From Streptomyces lasiicapitis (GTDB lineage Bacteria > Actinomycetota > Actinomycetes > Streptomycetales > Streptomycetaceae), in contig NZ_BMNG01000002.1 in the NCBI RefSeq assembly GCF_014646335.1, positions 496,001 through 560,000 on the forward strand: a stretch of DNA of 64,000 bases, read 5' to 3'. Below the pieces are notes generated by a model. It was not told where the DNA came from. It ran no database searches and was given only the letters and a program-made list of their open reading frames with translations. The translations under genes were made by a program, and so were the position numbers. Below, piece after piece: positions 60,301-64,000 of the stretch (positions are counted from its first letter, which is position 1; every line of letters starts with the position of its first letter).

Positions 60301-63300
60301 CTCCCCGGCGGACGTCGACGTCACCCAGGCCTTCACCGATCTCGGGTTCGTCTCGATGACGGCGATGGAGCTGCGCAACAGGCTGGCCACGGCGACGGGT
60401 GTCCGGCTCTCACCGGTGGCGGTCTTCGACCACCCGACGGCCGAGCGGCTGTCCGCGCACCTCCTCGCCCACCTGACGGGCGATCAGGAAGTGACCCAGG
60501 GGCCGGTGTTGGCCGCGCCCGCCGCCGACGAGCCCATCGCGATCGTCGCGATGGGCTGCCGCTACCCGGGCGACGTGACCTCGCCCGAGCAGCTCTGGGA
60601 CCTGGTCGCCTCGGGGCGCGACGCGACCTCCGGCTTCCCGGTCAACCGGGGCTGGGACACCGAGGACCTGTACGACCCGAACCCGGGCAGGCCAGGGCGC
60701 ACGTACGTCCGCCGGGGCGGTTTCCTCCACGACGCCGACCGGTTCGACCCCCTCCTGTTCGGGATCAGCCCCCGCGAGGCGCTGGCGATGGACCCGCAGC
60801 AGCGCCTCCTCCTGGAGGTGGCCTGGGAGGTCATCGAGCGGGCGAGGCTGTCGCCCGACGCGGTCAGGGGCAGCCGCACCGGCGTGTTCGTCGGCGTCAG
60901 CGGCCAGGACTACCTGCCGCTGCTCACCGCCGACCCGGACGGCGGCGCGGGCCACTTGATGACCGGGACCTCGACGAGCGTCGCGTCGGGGCGGCTCGCC
61001 TACACCTTCGGCCTCGAAGGCCCCGCGGTGACTGTCGACACCGCGTGCTCGTCGTCCCTGGTCGCCCTGCACCTGGCCGTGCAGGCGCTGCGGCAGGGCG
61101 ACTGCGCGTCCGCCCTGGTCGGGGGAGCGACGATCCTCTCCACCCCGGGGGCGTTCCTCGAATTCAGCCTTCAGGGCGCGCTCGCACCCAACGGGCGCTG
61201 CAAGGCGTTCGCCGCGGCGGCCGACGGCACTGGCTGGGGCGAGGGCGTCGGCATGCTCCTCATCGAACCGCTGTCCATGGCCCGGCGCGCCGGACACCCG
61301 GTCCTCGCCCTCATCCGCGGCAGCGCCGTCAACCAGGACGGCGCGAGCAACGGCCTCTCCGCCCCCAACGGCCTCGCCCAGCAACGCGTGATCCGCCAGG
61401 CCCTGGCCCAGGCCGGTCTCACCGCCCGCGACGTGGACGCCGTCGAGGCCCACGGCACGGGCACCACCCTCGGCGACCCCATCGAGGCCGAGGCCCTGCT
61501 TGCCACGTACGGCCGGGGTCGGCCCGCCCACGCCCCGCTGTGGCTGGGTTCGCTGAAGTCCAACGTCGGCCACACCGCCGCCGCGGCCGGGGTCGGCGGC
61601 GTGATCAAGACGGTGCTCGCGCTGCGCGAGGGCGTGTTGCCGCCCACCCTGCACGTGGACGAGCCGACGCCGCACGTCGACTGGTCCTCGGGTGCGGTGG
61701 AACTCCTCACCGAGTCCAGGCCGTGGCCGGACACGGGCCGGGCCCGCCGGGCCGGCGTCTCGTCCTTCGGGATCAGCGGGACGAACGCGCACGTGATCGT
61801 GGAGCAGGCACCGGACGACGACGTGGTGGAGCAGGCACCGGACGACGACATGGTGGAGCAGGCGCCGGACGAACCCGACCGGAGTGAAGTGGCCCCCGCC
61901 GCCAGCCTGCCCACCGTGCCCTGGGTGCTGTCGGGCGGGACCGAAGAGGCCTTGCGGGAGCAGGCCGACCGATTGCGCGTGTTCGTCGGGCAGCGTACGG
62001 AGCTGTTGTCGGCCGACATCGCACGCTCGCTGACGGCCACCCGGGCCTGCCTCGAACACCGTGCCGTGGTCCTCGGCCAGGACCGGGACGCGCTGATGGC
62101 GGCGCTGTCGGCGCTGGCCCGGGGCGAGGGCGACGTCCCGGACGTGGTCCACGGCTCGGCGCGCGGACGCGGCCGGGTGGCGTTCTCGTTCTCCGGGCTC
62201 GTCGGCCGGGAAGGCGGATGGACGGTGCTCGCACGGGAGTTGTACGCGCGGGTGCCGGTGTTCGCGTCCGCCGCCGAGGAGACCAGGGCCGCGTTCGCGG
62301 CGGTCTTGGAGCCAGACCTGGAGCCAGACCTGGACCCGTTCCCCGACCCGGACCCCGTCCTCGACCAAGTCGCCCTGTTCACCGCCGAATTGGCGCTCTT
62401 CCGCCTCCTCGAACACTGGGGCGTCACCCCCGACGCCCTCCTCGGCCACTCCGTCGGCGAGGTCACCGCTGCCCACTGCGCGGGCGTGCTCTCCCTGGCC
62501 GACGCGGCCGCACTCGTGGTCGCCCTCGCCGGGGAGGCATCTGCCGAACCGTCGTCGTCCGGCGGCGAAGCGGGGGACGGCATCCGACGCACCGTCAAGG
62601 AGCTGACGTTCCGCCCACCGGTGATCCCCCTCGCCTCCGGCCGGACCGGCACGCCCGTGTCGTACGAGGAACTCTCGTCCCCGGAGCACTGGGTACGCCT
62701 CGCGCGCGCGGACGACGTCCCGTCGACGGACGCCGAGCCGTGGCTCAGTTCCCAAGGGGTGTACGGCCAGCTCTCCTTGGGGGCCGACGGCACGGGCGCG
62801 GACGGTGTCACGGACATGGAAGCCCTCCTGCGCGCGCTGGCTCGCCTGCACGTCGGCGGCGTACCGGTGGGCTGGGACAGGATGCTCACCGACTGCGGCG
62901 CGCGTCTGGTGGACCTGCCCACGTACGCCTTCCGGAACCAGCGGTACTGGCCCGAGTCGACCGCCCTGCCGCTCGGCGCGGCCCGCCCCCGGGGCGCCGC
63001 TGTCCCGGCGCTGACCGACCGAGGGCGCCTGGCCGGGGCGGACGCGGACGAACGGGCCCGCCTCCTCGCCGCCCTGGTCCGCACGCACGTCGCGGCGGTG
63101 CTGAGGCTGCCGGACGCCGACGAGGTCGACGACGAACGGCCGCTGCCCGAGCTCGGGTTCGACTCGCTGACGGCGGTGGACCTGCGCAACCGGCTCGGCG
63201 CCGACACCGGCCTCCGTCTCCCCCCGGCCCTCGTCTTCCAGCACCCGACGGTGACCGACCTGACCCGGCACCTGGCCGCGGAGTGGGAGACGACGGGCCC

Positions 63301-64000
63301 CGCGCACGACGACTCGGACGCGCCGGGCCGGGACATCCCAGGCCCCGACGTGGCACCCGGCGACCCCAGCCAATCGCAGTTCACCCTGGGGCCCCTCCTC
63401 GCCCGCGCGAGCGAGCAGGGTCGTACCGAAGAGTTCCATGAACTGGTGCGCCTTGTAGCCCAGTTCAGGCCCGCCTTCGACGTCCCCGAGGAGCGGCTGC
63501 GGCCTCCGCAGGTCCGTCTCGCGCGCGGTTCCGCCGCCGCGAGCCTCGTCTGCTTCCCGACGTTCGCCGTCGGCTCGGGGGCACCCCAGTACGCACGCCT
63601 CGCCGCCGCGTCCGGCGGCGCACACGACGTGTGGGTCCAGCCGGTGCCCGGCTTCCGCCGGCAGGAGTCGCTGCCCGCGTCCGTCGATGCCCTGGCGGAG
63701 CTGCTGGCCGACGGCGTCGAGCAGTGCGCCGACGGCGGTCCCGTCGTCCTGCTCGGGTACTCCGCGGGCGGCTGGATCGCCCACGCCACCGCGGCCGTCC
63801 TCGAAGCGCGTGGCACCCGCCCCGACGCCGTTGTCCTCCTGGACACCCACTGGCCCGACAGCCCCGCGCTCGCCGACCTGCACGCCCGGATCGAGCACGC
63901 GCGGACGACCGGAGCGCCGGACGTCCTGTGGGCGGAGGAGGCCGTGGACGACGCCTACCTCACCGCGATGGCGCACTACACCGGCCTGTTCCGGGCGTGG
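57329..64000 (+). CDS. norC: Type I PKS, last two modules and thioesterase (NorC/AurC-like), 3' end cut by window edge
   Basis: 2224 codons are present and the frame is open at the right edge. Docking helix MVTDDQIRYYLKRVTADLHE. KS1 36-455 (C205), AT1 about 584-910 (S676; YASH 777-780, methylmalonyl), ACP1 (S1009, motif GFVSM instead of GFDSL). KS2 1066-1490 (C1240), AT2 about 1612-1870 (S1708 in GHSVGE but strongly shortened), ACP2 (S1946). Thioesterase from about 2050 (S2145 in GYSAGG), incomplete. Neither module has reductive domains, as needed for the 1,3,5-tricarbonyl that closes to the pyrone. The ATG at 57329 follows GAGGTGG. It lies 72 bp behind the previous PKS. The pyrone O-methyltransferase expected next is outside the window. 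Confidence 0.93.
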   Translation, partial: MVTDDQIRYYLKRVTADLHETRGRLRELEDAAGEPIAVVAMGCRYPGGVASPEDLWDLVAAGRDAVAPFPDDRGWDVDGLYDPDPDRLGKCYAREGGFLADVASFDAALFGVGPREALTLDPQQRLLLEVSWETFERAGLTPASLRGSRTGVFVGTSSQEYAMLLQSARETFEGYSTGFLASVLSGRLAYTFGLEGPAITVDTACSASLTALHLAVRALRQGECTMALAGGASVMTTPSMFVEFSRQRGLAPDGRCKPFAAVADGTGWGEGVGLLLLERLSDAHRNGHPVLAVVRGSAMNQDGASNGLTAPNGPSQQRVIRAALADARLDLADIDAVEAHGTGTTLGDPIEAQALLATYGQDRPADRPLWLGSIKSNIGHTQAAAGVGGVIKTVMALRRGVLPPTLHVDEPTPHVDWSSGAVRLLTGARDWPRGDRLRRAGVSSFGISGTNAHVILEESAYDAFPAPAVAAPARAVPLGAVADSGRAADADREVAPPLPWLITARTEKGLREQAARLRHHVLARPDLAPADVSHSLLTSRTRFDHRAVVLADDRDAYLAGLAALAEGTSAEGVVTGVAKEPGKPVFVFPGQGAQWEGMAAELCRDSAVFRERLHECADAVAPYADFSLVDVVCGAEGAASLARVDVVQPALWAMMVSLAALWRSHGVEPGAVVGHSQGEIAAACVAGALSLDDGARIVARRSRLVAERLAGSGGMAFLALPEDRARDRLSEWGTRLSVAAANSPSSVVVSGDAEALDELLYAAEREGTRAIRVAVDYASHSAQVESLKGELLTTLAGVTPRAAAIPFFSTVMGGQVDTTGLDATYWYRNLRETVRFDPTVRELLAAGHRTYIEMSPHPVLAVSVQELLEGAAAAESTGSVGDGTVLTSLRRDEGHLLRFRTSVAEAHVQGLRVDWSSRVGPGARLVDLPTHAFQRRRYWPDGLPAAVPAPEGDESAAARFRERLAELPTGGGERLVLETVCEHTAAVLNLGSPADVDVTQAFTDLGFVSMTAMELRNRLATATGVRLSPVAVFDHPTAERLSAHLLAHLTGDQEVTQGPVLAAPAADEPIAIVAMGCRYPGDVTSPEQLWDLVASGRDATSGFPVNRGWDTEDLYDPNPGRPGRTYVRRGGFLHDADRFDPLLFGISPREALAMDPQQRLLLEVAWEVIERARLSPDAVRGSRTGVFVGVSGQDYLPLLTADPDGGAGHLMTGTSTSVASGRLAYTFGLEGPAVTVDTACSSSLVALHLAVQALRQGDCASALVGGATILSTPGAFLEFSLQGALAPNGRCKAFAAAADGTGWGEGVGMLLIEPLSMARRAGHPVLALIRGSAVNQDGASNGLSAPNGLAQQRVIRQALAQAGLTARDVDAVEAHGTGTTLGDPIEAEALLATYGRGRPAHAPLWLGSLKSNVGHTAAAAGVGGVIKTVLALREGVLPPTLHVDEPTPHVDWSSGAVELLTESRPWPDTGRARRAGVSSFGISGTNAHVIVEQAPDDDVVEQAPDDDMVEQAPDEPDRSEVAPAASLPTVPWVLSGGTEEALREQADRLRVFVGQRTELLSADIARSLTATRACLEHRAVVLGQDRDALMAALSALARGEGDVPDVVHGSARGRGRVAFSFSGLVGREGGWTVLARELYARVPVFASAAEETRAAFAAVLEPDLEPDLDPFPDPDPVLDQVALFTAELALFRLLEHWGVTPDALLGHSVGEVTAAHCAGVLSLADAAALVVALAGEASAEPSSSGGEAGDGIRRTVKELTFRPPVIPLASGRTGTPVSYEELSSPEHWVRLARADDVPSTDAEPWLSSQGVYGQLSLGADGTGADGVTDMEALLRALARLHVGGVPVGWDRMLTDCGARLVDLPTYAFRNQRYWPESTALPLGAARPRGAAVPALTDRGRLAGADADERARLLAALVRTHVAAVLRLPDADEVDDERPLPELGFDSLTAVDLRNRLGADTGLRLPPALVFQHPTVTDLTRHLAAEWETTGPAHDDSDAPGRDIPGPDVAPGDPSQSQFTLGPLLARASEQGRTEEFHELVRLVAQFRPAFDVPEERLRPPQVRLARGSAAASLVCFPTFAVGSGAPQYARLAAASGGAHDVWVQPVPGFRRQESLPASVDALAELLADGVEQCADGGPVVLLGYSAGGWIAHATAAVLEARGTRPDAVVLLDTHWPDSPALADLHARIEHARTTGAPDVLWAEEAVDDAYLTAMAHYTGLFRAW
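61799..61879 (+). repeat. 27-bp tandem repeat in KS-AT linker
   Basis: Three units (61799-61825, 61826-61852, 61853-61879) encode VEQAPDDDV, VEQAPDDDM and VEQAPDEPD. The first two differ by very few bases. The repeat extends the acidic linker between KS2 and the degenerate AT2 of the last PKS and looks like a recent in-frame duplication. Confidence 0.85.

Overview
The window is high-GC actinomycete DNA with strong third-position G/C bias, a SARP regulator, a family 2B encapsulin (EshA type) and long modular polyketide synthases. A Streptomyces chromosome is by far the best fit. No tRNA, rRNA, CRISPR array, IS element or integrase was seen.

Positions 1-24,100 look like ordinary chromosomal flank. 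In order they hold: a truncated EshA-like encapsulin shell gene; an MscS channel; an AraC-type regulator; a translationally coupled NAD-kinase-like/SPFH pair; a decayed methyltransferase; a ROK regulator followed by an ABC sugar importer and two Gfo/Idh/MocA dehydrogenases; a TerD-CAP-CAP fusion; a radical SAM protein with an SDR; an APC permease with a conserved hypothetical; and a glycerol/polyol kinase with two FAD oxidoreductases.

From about 24,100 to the right edge lies a type I PKS cluster. Its logic matches the nitrophenyl polyketides spectinabilin (neoaureothin) and aureothin. A SARP regulator sits at the left edge. A type I-beta DAHP synthase feeds the shikimate pathway, and a fused PabA-PabB makes aminodeoxychorismate. 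An AurF-type di-iron N-oxygenase would turn p-aminobenzoate into p-nitrobenzoate, and an acyl-CoA ligase would activate it. Four PKS proteins follow: a KS-AT-DH-KR-ACP protein with a dead N-terminal carrier-like domain; a bimodular protein with two more KS-AT-DH-KR-ACP modules; a KS-AT-DH-ER-KR-ACP protein with the only malonyl-type AT; and a KS-AT-ACP-KS-AT-ACP-TE protein cut by the window edge. An AurH-type P450 would form the tetrahydrofuran ring.

The AT motifs and reductive domains read out the spectinabilin chain in order: methyl-branched polyene units, one unbranched fully reduced step, then two unreduced units for the pyrone. There are six modules for seven expected extensions, so one module must act twice, as AurA does in aureothin. 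The O-methyltransferase (aurI/norI type) expected for the pyrone is not in the window and probably lies just to the right.

Most worth checking: the last AT domain is about 100 residues short and lacks its catalytic histidine region; three CAAG direct repeats at an exact 11-bp period look like a SARP operator in front of the N-oxygenase gene; a perfect 33-bp inverted repeat contains the stop codons of two convergent genes; and a radical SAM protein carries a CX8CX2C cluster motif.
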